A stretch of 64,000 nucleotides of DNA from Nitratidesulfovibrio sp. (GCF_040373385.1 NZ_JBDXXH010000004.1:51942-115941), one strand, 5' to 3'. Shown: positions 17,714-26,364, counted from the first letter of the stretch. Notes: generated from the sequence alone by a model not told the origin. A program made the numbers and translations.

Positions 17714-18319
17714 CTACATCCAGGTGAAGATGGCCGTCACCAGGATGGGCACGGCCACGGTCAGCACCATGCCGCTGAATACGGCGATGATGCCGTAGCG
17801 CTCCCCGGCGTAGCGGGCGATGACGGGCAGGCTGGTGTCCATGCTGGTGGCCCCGCCCGCCATGACCGGGGCCAGCCCGCCGAACAGGCGCACCAGCAGC
17901 GGCGCGGACAGCAGGGTGACCAGTTCGCGCGAGATGTTGGCGATGAGCGCCATGGAACCCAGGGCCGCATCGCCCATTTTCGTGATCATGATGCTGGACA
18001 GGCTGTAGTAGCCAAAGCCCGCGCCCACGCCCAGCACGTCGCGCAGGGGCATGTCGCCCAGCAGCGCCCACGCCGCCAGCGAACCGCCAAGGGTGCCGAT
18101 GCCCACGAACAGCGGCACCAGCGCCACCTTCACGTGCAGTTCGCGCAGGATGCGGAACGAGCGGGTATCGAACCCGATGCCCATGCCCACCACGAACAGC
18201 AGCATGTACAGCGCCCACGAGGCCAGGTCGCCCGCCTGGTCGGCCTGGGGGATGATGTCCAGCCTGCCCAGCAGCACGCCGGACAGGAAGAAGCCGAGAA
18301 TGATCAGGCTGCCTTTCAT
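17714..18319 (-). CDS. LysO-type lysine exporter, C-terminal half as separate protein
   Basis: A 201-residue membrane protein with about six hydrophobic helices. It has the family segment GAGFGYYSLSSIMITKMG and the later GGATSMDTSLPVIARY, which match the C-terminal core of LysO/YbjE. LysO exports lysine and its toxic analogue across the inner membrane. Its ATG overlaps the stop codon of the preceding gene (ATGA), so both halves are made together. In E. coli both halves are one ~300-residue chain. Confidence 0.82.
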   Translation of the reverse strand: MKGSLIILGFFLSGVLLGRLDIIPQADQAGDLASWALYMLLFVVGMGIGFDTRSFRILRELHVKVALVPLFVGIGTLGGSLAAWALLGDMPLRDVLGVGAGFGYYSLSSIMITKMGDAALGSMALIANISRELVTLLSAPLLVRLFGGLAPVMAGGATSMDTSLPVIARYAGERYGIIAVFSGMVLTVAVPILVTAIFTWM

Positions 18320-18723
18320 GCCCGGTCTCCCGCGTGGTTTGCCGCACGGTCCCCCGCCCGGTCGCCCTGGTGGCCCCCCGCATGGCCTGGGGGCGAAGGC
18401 ATGGCGGCGTTCGTGCCCTGCATGGCCGGGCGCACGGTGCCGGGGCCGTCCAGCGCGCCGCGCAGCAGCACGTGTTGCAGCAGCCACCCGGCGGCAACGC
18501 TGCCCGCCAGCGACGCCATGCTGATGACCACGGCCCGCAGGCCGATGTCGCCTGCCTTGGCCACCAGCGCGTCATCCGACCCCAGCGACAGGCCCAGCAG
18601 GAAGAGCAGCGCGTATATGGACCAGGTGGTCAGCCGGTCCACGGCGCCGACCACGGCGGGGCGCGTGCGCAGCAGGTAGCCCGCAGGCACGCCCACGGCG
18701 ATGCAGCCAATTTCGACGATCAT
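18316..18723 (-). CDS. LysO-type exporter, N-terminal half (DUF340-like)
   Basis: 135 residues from ATG 18723 (AGGA upstream). Three or four hydrophobic helices (MIVEIGCIAVGVPAGYLL, TTWSIYALLFLLGLSLG, VVISMASLAGSVAAGWLL) match the N-terminal part of LysO. A hydrophilic, Gly/His/Arg-rich tail follows before the stop, which overlaps the next start by four bases. Both halves together have roughly the length of intact LysO. This looks like a stable split gene rather than a recent frameshift, because start and stop are arranged for coupling. Confidence 0.78.
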   Translation of the reverse strand: MIVEIGCIAVGVPAGYLLRTRPAVVGAVDRLTTWSIYALLFLLGLSLGSDDALVAKAGDIGLRAVVISMASLAGSVAAGWLLQHVLLRGALDGPGTVRPAMQGTNAAMPSPPGHAGGHQGDRAGDRAANHAGDRA

Positions 18724-18910
18724 GAAAACTGTCCTTGCGCGGCGCTGCTTGGGCACGCCGCCATGATGCGCGGCAACGGGCCGCCGATTCAGGGAAAGGC
18801 CAGCGGTAGCCTGCCCGTACCGGGCTGTCAACCCGGCAGCCGGTGGCTAGGGACGAATAAGGGGCGGGTAGGGCGAGATGGGGCGAACTGGGCGGGAGAG
18901 GTGGAAGATA

Positions 18911-18982
18911 CGGGCTTGCCGAACTGGCCGGGCTTGCCGAACTGGCCGGGCTTGCCGAACTGGCCGGGCTTGCCGAACTGGA
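18911..18982. repeat. 18-bp tandem array, 4 copies
   Basis: CGGGCTTGCCGAACTGGC is repeated four times without gaps; the last copy differs at its end. The surrounding 60 nt are degenerate versions. It is intergenic, between the divergent lysO pair and the cupin gene. Confidence 0.9.
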
Positions 18983-19068
18983 GGGACTGGCCGGATTGGG
19001 CAGGCCTTGGCCGGGGGGGCTGTCCGCCGGGGCGCATCGCAAAATAAATCGAAAAAGCCCCCCCGCCC

Positions 19069-19082
19069 GTGATGCGCGTCAC
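19069..19082. promoter_or_regulatory. CRP/FNR-family-like operator
   Basis: GTGA-TGCGCG-TCAC is a perfect dyad with the half-site and spacing used by CRP/FNR-type regulators (including HcpR in sulfate reducers). It lies about 140 nt upstream of the cupin start. No regulator can be named from the site alone. Confidence 0.45.
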
Positions 19083-19220
19083 GCATGCCCCGCCCGGAGA
19101 GCCTATCTTGTGGGCGAGGACGGAGGAAACGCCTCCGCCCCGTGACAGGACCACACCGGGCAGGCTCTGCCGCCCGCAACACCCACGACGACAATGAACC
19201 AAGACGCCAAGGAGACCACC

Positions 19221-19538
19221 ATGCGCCACATTCGCCTCGACGACATGCGCACCTTCAAGGACGCCGGGTTTGCCATGAACCTGGTGCACGACTCGGAAAA
19301 CTTCAAGATCATCAACTTCAACTTCAAGGCCGGACAGGAACTGCCCGTGCACAGCCACGACATCGACGGTGAACTGGCCATCACCGTCATCGAGGGCGAG
19401 GGCGAATTCCTGGGCGCGGACGGCGCGGCCATTCCCGCGAAGCAGGGTGACATGCTGGTCTCGGAAATCCGCGTACCCCACGGAGTGCGGGCAAAGACCG
19501 AGATGCGGGTAGTTGTCGTTATCGCCCCTCCCATCTAG
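19221..19538 (+). CDS. Small cupin-domain protein
   Basis: 105 residues from ATG 19221, chosen because AAGGAG lies six bases upstream; the longer frame from 19194 has no site. The single cupin barrel has the metal-binding pattern HSH-x(6)-E (PVHSHDIDGELAITVIEGEGEF) and a later His in RVPHGVRA. Such proteins bind a metal and serve as small enzymes or sensors. Substrate unknown. A CRP/FNR-like site lies upstream, and the palindrome at 19538 starts on the last base of its stop codon. Confidence 0.82.
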   Translation: MRHIRLDDMRTFKDAGFAMNLVHDSENFKIINFNFKAGQELPVHSHDIDGELAITVIEGEGEFLGADGAAIPAKQGDMLVSEIRVPHGVRAKTEMRVVVVIAPPI

Positions 19539-19682
19539 GGGCCGTTTCTAAATTGTCTTTTCGCCCGTTGGCTTCGTCAAACTTCGCCTGCCATGTCGGT
19601 CAAATACGATAAGAGTATATTCCCTCATGGCAGGCTCGTTTTCCTCGCCAACGAACGAAAATCCTAATTTAGAAACAGCCCC
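19538..19682. repeat. Long palindrome, family P copy 2
   Basis: Arms of about 57 nt (19538-19595 and 19626-19682) pair with few mismatches, from outer TAGGGGC/GCCCCTA to inner CCTGCCATG/CATGGCAGG. The 30-nt loop has GGTCAAATACGATAAGAGTA, matching copy 1. The left end coincides with the TAG stop of the cupin gene. Segments such as GGAAAACGAG and GGCGAAGTTTGA recur in copy 3 at 32.1 kb. Confidence 0.85.
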
Positions 19683-19728
19683 TATGGGCAAACAGCACAC
19701 TGCTGGTCGGACAGCACCCCCCGACGAT

Positions 19729-19758
19729 AAAAGGGAGGCCCCGTGGGGCCTCCCTTTG
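19729..19758 (-). terminator. Terminator of the mla operon
   Basis: AAAGGGAGGCCCC-GT-GGGGCCTCCCTTT is a perfect 13-bp stem; on the minus strand it runs into TTTTATC. It lies about 30 nt beyond the mlaA stop codon. Confidence 0.88.
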
Positions 19759-19789
19759 TCGTTCGCGGATTGAATTGGCGTCTGCCTGG

Positions 19790-20569
19790 CTACTTGGCCA
19801 CCTTGGCGCGGCGCATCTGGATGTAGGCGTTGCGCACCGAGGTGTACGGCTCCACCGCGCTCTTGGTCACGGCTTCGTACCCGGCGATGGTCTCGTCCGC
19901 CTTGTTGAATTCTCCGTAGGCCCGACCGCCCATGTAGAGCCATTCGTCGTCCATCATGTAGGGGATCGGGTCGGCGAAATAGTCACCCGCAAGGCCCACG
20001 CTGTCGCGCAGGGTGCTGGGGCCTATCAGCGGCCAGACGATGTAGAAGCCTTCACCCGCGCCCCATGCGCCAAGGGTCTGGCCAAAGTCTTCCTTGTCCG
20101 GTTCCACGATGGGCTTGTCTTTCTTGGCCACGTCGATGAACCCGGCCATGCCCACGGTGGAATTGATGATGAACCGGCCCATCTCCACCCCGGCCTCCCT
20201 GGGTTTGCCCTGCAACAGGCAGTTCAGGAAGCGGAGGGGAAAGGCAAGGTTGTGGAAGAAATTGTTCACGCCGCTGCGCAGTTCGTCCGGGGTGACGGCC
20301 ACATACCCTTGGTGCACCGGCTTGATGACCTTCAGCAGCAGCACGTCGTTGACGGCGAACCACATGCGGTTCCAGCCTTCCAGCGGGTCGGCCACCATGT
20401 CCTCGTTGCTGGTGTCGTAGTCGTCAAGGTCTGCGGACAGCGTGGGCGGTGCATGCGGTGCCCCTTCGGCGGGCATGTCGGCACGCGCGGCCGCCGGGGT
20501 CAGCAGCAGGGCACAGGCAAGGCACGCCGTACACAGCGCGATGTTGATGCGGAACGAACCTGCGGCCAT
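19790..20569 (-). CDS. mlaA: MlaA-family outer-membrane phospholipid-transport protein
   Basis: 259 residues from ATG 20569, the second ATG, which has proper spacing from GGAGG (the first is too close). A signal peptide ends near ARA-DMP; no clear lipobox cysteine is seen, unlike E. coli MlaA, so it may not be lipidated. The MlaA signatures DPLEGWNRMWFAVND, NNFFHNLAFPLRFLN and the C-terminal GPSTLRDSVG are present. MlaA removes misplaced phospholipid from the outer leaflet and passes it to MlaC. It is the last gene of the mla operon. Confidence 0.9.
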   Translation of the reverse strand: MAAGSFRINIALCTACLACALLLTPAAARADMPAEGAPHAPPTLSADLDDYDTSNEDMVADPLEGWNRMWFAVNDVLLLKVIKPVHQGYVAVTPDELRSGVNNFFHNLAFPLRFLNCLLQGKPREAGVEMGRFIINSTVGMAGFIDVAKKDKPIVEPDKEDFGQTLGAWGAGEGFYIVWPLIGPSTLRDSVGLAGDYFADPIPYMMDDEWLYMGGRAYGEFNKADETIAGYEAVTKSAVEPYTSVRNAYIQMRRAKVAK

Positions 20570-20605
20570 GGGCATTCCTCCGAAGGCGGGTTCATGTTCG
20601 TGCGG

Positions 20606-21310
20606 CTAGTTGCCGGACAGGCCAGCCTGGCCCGCCGGGGCGGGCTGCTTGCGCACTTCGTCGGCCTTGGCCCGCACCCGTTCGATGAGCTGGTCGGGGG
20701 TGCCCTTTTCCAGCAGGTCCTGGAACTGGGTACGGTAGTTCTTCACCATGCTCACGCCTTCGATGAGGACATCGTACACCACCCAGCGCTGCTGGCGGTT
20801 CTGGAGCATGCGGTAGGCCACGGGCACCTGCTTGTCCTTGATCACCACGGTGGTCTGCACCTCTACCTTGTCGCCCTTGCCGCTGACCAGTTCTCCGGTG
20901 AACAGCACCTGCTGGCCGGTGTAGCCGTCGAACTTTTCAAGGTAGGTGGCCCGCAGCAGCGAGGCGAACGATTCGGCGAAGCGGTCCTGCTGGTCGGGGG
21001 TGAACGAGGGCCAGTTCATGCCCACGGTGCGGGCCGAGAACTCGCGAAAATCGAAGATGATGCGAATTTCGTTCTCCACCTGATCCATGAGCGCGGGGCG
21101 CTGCGCGGGGTCGGTGTAGCCCGGCTGCTTCACGATGTCGAGGATGCGGTCCACGGAGGCCTTCAGGGCGGCGCGGGCGGCACCCGCATTGTCCGAGGCG
21201 GCAAGGGCCGGGCCGGACCAGCCAAGCAGGACGCAGAGCAGGGCGCAGGACAGGGTCTTGAAGAGCGGCGCGGCAAGGGGGGCGCCGCGTCGGAATGCGG
21301 GGATGAACAT
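20606..21310 (-). CDS. mlaC: MlaC-type periplasmic phospholipid-binding protein
   Basis: 234 residues with a signal peptide ending near ALA-AS. The Tol-Tol-Ttg2 domain follows, with FREFSARTVGMNWPSFTPDQ, FAESFASLLRATYLEKFDGY and VVYDVLIEGVSMVKNYRTQF. It ferries lipid between MlaA and the MlaFED complex. It lies 2 nt after mlaD and 36 nt before mlaA. The C-terminal tail is Gly/Pro-rich. Confidence 0.92.
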   Translation of the reverse strand: MFIPAFRRGAPLAAPLFKTLSCALLCVLLGWSGPALAASDNAGAARAALKASVDRILDIVKQPGYTDPAQRPALMDQVENEIRIIFDFREFSARTVGMNWPSFTPDQQDRFAESFASLLRATYLEKFDGYTGQQVLFTGELVSGKGDKVEVQTTVVIKDKQVPVAYRMLQNRQQRWVVYDVLIEGVSMVKNYRTQFQDLLEKGTPDQLIERVRAKADEVRKQPAPAGQAGLSGN

Positions 21311-21312
21311 GC

Positions 21313-21759
21313 CTAGACTCCTCCGAACACGTACTTGCTGATCAGCGATTCGATGTCGATGGCCGATTCGGTTTCCGTGATTTCGTCGCCTTCGCCAAGC
21401 TGTTCCGGAGAACCGCCGGGCGAAAGCTTGATGTACTTGTCGCCAATGAGGCCGCTGGTCTTCACCGAGGCGATGACATCATCGGTCAGGTGCACGCCTT
21501 CCTTCATGCGCAGGCTGACCACCGCCACCGGCTTGTCCGGCGCAAGGGTGATGCCCGCCACGCGGCCCACGGGCACGCCCGCGATTTCCACCTCGGCCCC
21601 TATGCGCAGGCCGGTGATGGAGCCGAACCGGGCGTGCACGGTATAGCCCTTGTCGGACAGCAGTTCCATGCGCCCCAGCTTTATGGTGAGGTAGCCGACG
21701 CACAGCAGCCCGATAAGGACGAAGATGCCGACCGATGTTTCTCGCGAATATTTTTTCAT
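21313..21759 (-). CDS. mlaD: MlaD-type MCE-domain protein
   Basis: 148 residues with one N-terminal membrane helix (VGIFVLIGLLCVGYLTIKLG) and a single MCE domain (GYTVHARFGSITGLRIGAEVEIAGVPVG cut after the first conserved glycines, then GLIGDKYIKLSPGGS). MlaD forms a hexameric lipid channel on MlaE. It is separated from mlaF by a 19-bp tandem array. Confidence 0.93.
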   Translation of the reverse strand: MKKYSRETSVGIFVLIGLLCVGYLTIKLGRMELLSDKGYTVHARFGSITGLRIGAEVEIAGVPVGRVAGITLAPDKPVAVVSLRMKEGVHLTDDVIASVKTSGLIGDKYIKLSPGGSPEQLGEGDEITETESAIDIESLISKYVFGGV

Positions 21760-21838
21760 GCTGCCCTTCCCGTATCCGTTGGGGGCTTTGGTTGACAGTA
21801 TTTGTCCCGCCTGCCGTCAGGCATCTGGCGTCAGCCTG

Positions 21839-22008
21839 TCCGGCCAGACGTCTGAAGTCCGGCCAGACGTCGGAAGTCCGGTCAAACGTTGGAAGTCCGG
21901 CCAGCCGTCAGCGGTCAGCCAGGCGTCAGTGATCCAGCCAGGCGTCAGCGGTCCAGCCAAGCGTCAGTGGTCCAGCCAGGCGTCAGCGATCCAGCCAGGC
22001 GTCAAGGG
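21839..22008. repeat. 19-bp tandem array overlapping the end of mlaF
   Basis: Nine units of TCCAGCCAGGCGTCAGCGG type (eight of 19 nt, one of 18), the outer ones diverged to TCCGGCCAGACGTCTGAAG. On the minus strand the first unit encodes the last residues of MlaF and the second contains its TGA stop. The array therefore repeats the terminal codons and stop of the gene downstream of itself. Confidence 0.9.
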
Positions 22009-22804
22009 CCTGCTGCACCTCCGGCGCCAGCGACACCTCCGCCCGCTCGCCTTCTTCAACCCGCCGGTCCAGAAAGCTGCGCACGTACGGGTCGCTCGAT
22101 GCGCGCAGCGCATCCACCGGACCCGCGAAGGCCGCCGTGCCGTCGTGCAGCATGAGCACATAGTCGGCGATGGCATCCAGGCTGCGCAGGTCGTGGCTGA
22201 CCACCACCATGGTCATGCCGGGAAAATTGGCCCGCATGTCCAGCAGCAGGTGGTCCATGCGCGCGGCGTTGACCGGGTCGAGGCCCGATGTGGGCTCGTC
22301 GCACAGCAGGATGGGCGGGTCCATGACGATGGCCCGCGCGAGGCCCGCGCGCTTGCGCATGCCGCCGGAAAGCTGGTTGGGGTAGTAGTCGGCGTAGTCG
22401 GCCAGGCCCACCAAGGCCAGCTTGTGCAGCACGATCTGGCGGATGGTGGCCTTGGGCAGCCCGGTGTGCTCGCGCAGGGGCAGGGCCACGTTGTCGCCGA
22501 GGCTCAGCGAGCCCAGCAGCGCCCCGTCCTGGAACAGCACGCCCATGCGCCGCCGTACCTTGCGGAAATCACGGCCGCCAAGGGCGAACAGGTCGCGCCC
22601 GCCCACAGAAAGGGTGCCCGCCATGGGCCGTTGCAGGCCCAGCACGTGGCGCAGCAGGGTGGACTTGCCGCAGCCGGAGCCGCCGATGATCAGGGAAATT
22701 TTGCCGGCGGGCAGCAGCGCGTTCACGTCGTGCAGTACCACGTGGTCGCCGTAGCCCACCGTAAGGCCGTCAAATCGTATGTCCCATCCGGAAGTCGCGC
22801 GCAT
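21983..22804 (-). CDS. mlaF: MlaF-type ABC transporter ATPase
   Basis: 273 residues with Walker A GGSGCGKST, signature LSGGMRKRAGLARAI, Walker B ILLCDEPTSGLDP and switch VVSHDL. The Q-loop lies in VLFQDGALLGSL, typical of the MlaF/Ttg2A group. It drives lipid transport through MlaE. Compared with family members it has a C-terminal extension (EVQQALDAWLDR) whose end is encoded by the tandem array. mlaE lies 12 nt upstream. Confidence 0.93.
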   Translation of the reverse strand: MRATSGWDIRFDGLTVGYGDHVVLHDVNALLPAGKISLIIGGSGCGKSTLLRHVLGLQRPMAGTLSVGGRDLFALGGRDFRKVRRRMGVLFQDGALLGSLSLGDNVALPLREHTGLPKATIRQIVLHKLALVGLADYADYYPNQLSGGMRKRAGLARAIVMDPPILLCDEPTSGLDPVNAARMDHLLLDMRANFPGMTMVVVSHDLRSLDAIADYVLMLHDGTAAFAGPVDALRASSDPYVRSFLDRRVEEGERAEVSLAPEVQQALDAWLDR

Positions 22805-22816
22805 GGCCGTGGTCTC

Positions 22817-23620
22817 TTACAGCAGGAACGAGGTCAGCGCGTAGTCGGCCACAAGCACGAACACGCACGAAAGGACCACGGCGGAGGTGGTGGAATTGCT
22901 GACGCCCTCGGGCCCCACGCCGTCGCGGCGCATGTGGGTGAAATAGCCCTGGTAGCAGCTTACCGTGGCCACGATGACCGCGAACAGCAACGATTTCATG
23001 AAGCCGCCGGTGATGTCGGCCATCTCGACGCTGGACTGGATGCGATAGAAGTACACGCCCTCGTTGATGCCCAGCAGGGTGACGCCGGTGACGTAGCCGC
23101 CAAGGATGCCCACCACGTCGAACACCGCCGTCAGCAACGGGAACGAGATCAGCGATGCGGCAATGCGCGGGGCCACCAGGTAGGCCATGGGGTTGATGTC
23201 CATGACGTCCAGCGCGTCGATCTGGTCGGTGATGCGCATGACCCCGATCTCGGCGGCCATGGACGACCCGGCCCGGCCGGTGACCATGATGGCCGTCAGC
23301 ACCGGACCCAGCTCACGGATCAGCGAAAGGGCCACGGCGGCGCCCAGCAGTCCTTCGGAGCCGAACTTGACCAGCGTGTAGTAGCCCTGCAAGCCCAGCA
23401 CCATGCCGGTGAATACCCCGATGAGCAGGATGACGAACAGCGACTTGGAGCCGATGACGAACACCTGGTTCAGGATCTTGGGAATCTGCTTGGGCGAGGC
23501 GAAGATGAGGCGCAGGCCGTCCGCCAGGAACAGGAACATGGCCCCCATCTCGCCCAGCAGGCGCAGGGTTGCCGCGCCAAGGGCGGTGACGGGGGCGAGT
23601 ATGCCGGGGCCTGTGCTCAT
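22817..23620 (-). CDS. mlaE: MlaE-type lipid ABC transporter permease
   Basis: A 267-residue membrane protein with five or six helices. It has the MlaE/permease signature ELGPVLTAIMVTGRAGSSMAAEIG and the segment QIDALDVMDINPMAYLVAPR. It is the first gene of mlaE-F-D-C-A; no mlaB STAS-domain gene is present. SPOR-protein, argS and fabD genes precede it on the same strand. Confidence 0.94.
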   Translation of the reverse strand: MSTGPGILAPVTALGAATLRLLGEMGAMFLFLADGLRLIFASPKQIPKILNQVFVIGSKSLFVILLIGVFTGMVLGLQGYYTLVKFGSEGLLGAAVALSLIRELGPVLTAIMVTGRAGSSMAAEIGVMRITDQIDALDVMDINPMAYLVAPRIAASLISFPLLTAVFDVVGILGGYVTGVTLLGINEGVYFYRIQSSVEMADITGGFMKSLLFAVIVATVSCYQGYFTHMRRDGVGPEGVSNSTTSAVVLSCVFVLVADYALTSFLL

Positions 23621-23781
23621 GCTGTCCTCTTCCGGTGCGCGGCGGTTTCCGCGCTGGTGTCCGCGTGGTGTGCGGGCGGTTTGGACGTTCCGGACAAGGG
23701 GAGGACGGTGGGTGCCGCCCGTTCCCGACGCCTTTACATCATTGCAAGGTAGTCCCGTCGCAACATGCCGTCAAGGCAGCC

Positions 23782-24684
23782 CTATCGGGAAACAGGTGTC
23801 TTGCTGCGCAGGATCACCTTGTCGATGCCGTGCCTGGCAAGTGCCGCGCGCAACTGGCGCGTGTCCTCCGGCGTGCCCCGGAACAGCGCGTTCAGCCGGT
23901 ACCACGACACGCCGCTTTCCACCGAGGAATCCAGGCGCACCTTGATGCCGGAGGCCTCCAGCTTGGCCTTCAGGGCATTGGCGGGGTCCGCCGCCTTGTA
24001 GGCCGCCACCTGATACACGTAATCGAAACGTTCGCCGTCGGCGGGTTTGGCCTCCGCCGCCTTGGTGTCTTTGGCATCCTTTGATGCGGCGGCGGGGGCC
24101 GATGCCTTCTTGTCGTCCTTCTTGGCGTCGGGCCTGGCCTCGGCCTTCTGGGCGGTTTTGGCGTCCGTCTTGGCGTCCGTCTTGGCATCGGGCTTGGAAT
24201 CCGCCTTGGTATCGGCCTTGGCGGTTTTGGTGTCCTTTTTGGCGTCCGCTTTCGTGTCCGTCTTGGGGTCGGGCTTCTGATCCTTCTTGCCGTTTTTGGT
24301 CACGATTTCCGAAGCGTTCACCGCCACCCCGGCGTTGCCGGAAACCGGAGCGGGCTTGGCGCGCAGGGAATCCATGAACTGGAGGTCTTCCGGCTTGATG
24401 ACCCCGCCGGGCATGGGGGTGGGTTGCGATGCGTTGACGGCGGGCTTGGGCATGATGCGTTCGATGCCCAGGCGTTCTTCCGGGTTGTAGCCGCGCCCCA
24501 CGATGACGCCGAGCACGAACACCCAGCCGAAGCCGATGACGGCCACGATGCCCGCCGAAATGAGCGAGGGCAGGGTGACGTTGATGGTGTAGACGCCTTT
24601 CTTGCGCCCGCCATCCTTCGTCCCCTGGCCGCCACGCCCGTTCTGCGCGTTCGGTCCGGACTGCCCTTGTCTGGGTGCTGCCAT
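23782..24684 (-). CDS. SPOR-domain membrane protein with Lys/Asp/Thr-rich linker
   Basis: 300 residues. A short cytoplasmic N-terminus is followed by one helix (residues ~38-62, LPSLISAGIVAVIGFGWVFV) and a long linker of degenerate KADTK/DAKTD repeats (~130-215). The C-terminal SPOR domain follows (DYVYQVAAYKAADPANALKAKL...). SPOR domains bind denuded septal peptidoglycan, so this is probably a division-site or cell-wall protein. It lies 24 nt after argS on the same strand and is probably cotranscribed. Confidence 0.88.
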   Translation of the reverse strand: MAAPRQGQSGPNAQNGRGGQGTKDGGRKKGVYTINVTLPSLISAGIVAVIGFGWVFVLGVIVGRGYNPEERLGIERIMPKPAVNASQPTPMPGGVIKPEDLQFMDSLRAKPAPVSGNAGVAVNASEIVTKNGKKDQKPDPKTDTKADAKKDTKTAKADTKADSKPDAKTDAKTDAKTAQKAEARPDAKKDDKKASAPAAASKDAKDTKAAEAKPADGERFDYVYQVAAYKAADPANALKAKLEASGIKVRLDSSVESGVSWYRLNALFRGTPEDTRQLRAALARHGIDKVILRSKTPVSR

Positions 24685-24708
24685 GCCTGGTTCCCGCGCC
24701 GTGGCGCG

Positions 24709-26364
24709 CTACATGGCCTCGGGCGCGTCAACGCCAAGCAGGTTCAGGCCGTTGGCCACGGCCCTGCCCACGGTGCGCAGCAGGGCAAGGCGGGCCACGA
24801 TGGTTTCCGCGTCGGCGGCGTTCAGCACCGGCACCTTGGCGTAGTAGCTGTGCAGGGCGCCCGCCACTTCCATCAGGTAGAAGCTGACGTGGTGCGGGGC
24901 CAGCCCTTCGGCGGCGGCGGAAAGGGTATCGGGCATGCGGTCCACAAGGCGCAGCAGGTCCAGTTCCTCGGGCAGGGTCAGCGGGGCCAGCGCCGCCGCA
25001 TCCAGCCGGTCGGGCAGGACGATGGAACGTTCGGCGGCCTTGCGCAGCACGGCGCACACGCGGGCGTGGGCGTACTGCACGTAGTACACCGGGTTGTCCA
25101 TGGAGCGCTGCTTCACCAGTTCCAGGTCGAAGTCGAGGTGGCTGTCGCTCTTGCGCGAAAGGAACATGAACCGCGCGGCGTCGGCGCCCACTTCCTTGAC
25201 CACGTCGTGCAGGGTCTCGAACTGCCCGGCGCGGGTGGACATGGCGATCTGCTCGCCGCCCTGCAAGAGGTTGACGAGCTGCACCAGGATCACGTCGAAC
25301 TGTTCGGGCCGCTTGCCCAGCGCGGCCACGGCGGCGCGCATGCGCGGCACGTAGCCGTGGTGGTCGGCGCCCCAGATGTCCACGACAAGGTCGAAGCCCC
25401 GGTCGTACTTGTTGTCATGGTAGGCGATGTCCGAGGCGAAGTAGGTCAGCGTGCCGTCGGACTTGCGCAGCACGCGGTCCTTGTCGTCGCCAAGGGTGGT
25501 GGTGCGGAACCACAGCGCGCCGTCCTGCTCGAAGGCGAGGCCCGCTTCCTTCAGCCGTTCGAAGGTCTTTTCCACCGCGCCCTCGCGCACCAGCGAAAGC
25601 TCGGAGAACCACACCTGGTGCTCCACGCGGAAGTCGGCAAGATCCTGCTTGATGCCGTCCATGATGGAACTCATGGCGTATTCGAAGCAGCGGGCCTGGC
25701 CTTCGGCTTCGGGCAGGTCCACCAGGCCGGGGTCTTTCGCCAGCATTTCCGCGGCAATGCCCTTGATGTAGTCGCCGCGATAAAAGTCTTCGGGCAGGGT
25801 GAACGGGCGGCCGGTAAGCTCCAGCGCGCGCAGCCAGACGGAAAGGCCCAGCAGGCGCATCTGCCGTCCGGCGTCGTTGATGTAATATTCGGTGGTCACG
25901 TCGTACCCGGCAAAGCGCAGCACCCGCGCCAGGCAGTCGCCAAGGGCAGCGCCGCGCCCGTGGCCGATGTGCAGGGGGCCGGTGGGGTTGGCGGACACGT
26001 ACTCCACCTGGGCCTTGCGGCCTGCGCCCACGTTGGTGGCGCCGTAGCGCTCGCCCGCTGCTTCCACGTGCAGCACGGTTTCGCGCCAGAAATCGGGCGA
26101 GTAGGTGACGTTCAGGAAGCCCGGCCCGGCAATGTCCACCGAGGCGATGTCCGGGTCGGAGTCGCGCAGGGCACCGGCAAGGCGCGAGGCCAGTTCGCGC
26201 GGGGCCACGCCCGCATCCTTCGAGAGCACCAGGGCGATGTTGGCGGCAAGGTCGCCGAACGATTTGTCGCGGGGGGGCTCAAGGGTGGCCTTTTCGGGCC
26301 AGGAAAGCCCCATGTCCTTCACGATGGCCTGAAGGGAGGCCAGCAACTGCTGACGTGCGCGCAT
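24709..26364 (-). CDS. argS: Arginyl-tRNA synthetase
   Basis: A 551-residue class I synthetase with the HIGH-type motif in [16 protein letters not shown], an N-terminal Add-1 domain, and a C-terminal DALR anticodon-binding domain ([20 protein letters not shown]). The MSTRAG segment sits at the KMSKS position, as in many ArgRS. It charges tRNA-Arg in the cytoplasm. The ATG at 26364 gives the normal N-terminus. Confidence 0.97.
   Translation of the reverse strand: MRARQQLLASLQAIVKDMGLSWPEKATLEPPRDKSFGDLAANIALVLSKDAGVAPRELASRLAGALRDSDPDIASVDIAGPGFLNVTYSPDFWRETVLHVEAAGERYGATNVGAGRKAQVEYVSANPTGPLHIGHGRGAALGDCLARVLRFAGYDVTTEYYINDAGRQMRLLGLSVWLRALELTGRPFTLPEDFYRGDYIKGIAAEMLAKDPGLVDLPEAEGQARCFEYAMSSIMDGIKQDLADFRVEHQVWFSELSLVREGAVEKTFERLKEAGLAFEQDGALWFRTTTLGDDKDRVLRKSDGTLTYFASDIAYHDNKYDRGFDLVVDIWGADHHGYVPRMRAAVAALGKRPEQFDVILVQLVNLLQGGEQIAMSTRAGQFETLHDVVKEVGADAARFMFLSRKSDSHLDFDLELVKQRSMDNPVYYVQYAHARVCAVLRKAAERSIVLPDRLDAAALAPLTLPEELDLLRLVDRMPDTLSAAAEGLAPHHVSFYLMEVAGALHSYYAKVPVLNAADAETIVARLALLRTVGRAVANGLNLLGVDAPEAM

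Noticed and set aside
18316-18319. Frameshift that breaks lysO
   Set aside because: The ATGA overlap, separate ribosome site region and complete domain halves indicate two coupled genes rather than a damaged one.
21839-22008. CRISPR array
   Set aside because: Units are contiguous with no spacers, and the repeat is derived from the mlaF end. The same reasoning excludes the arrays at 27991 and 58215.
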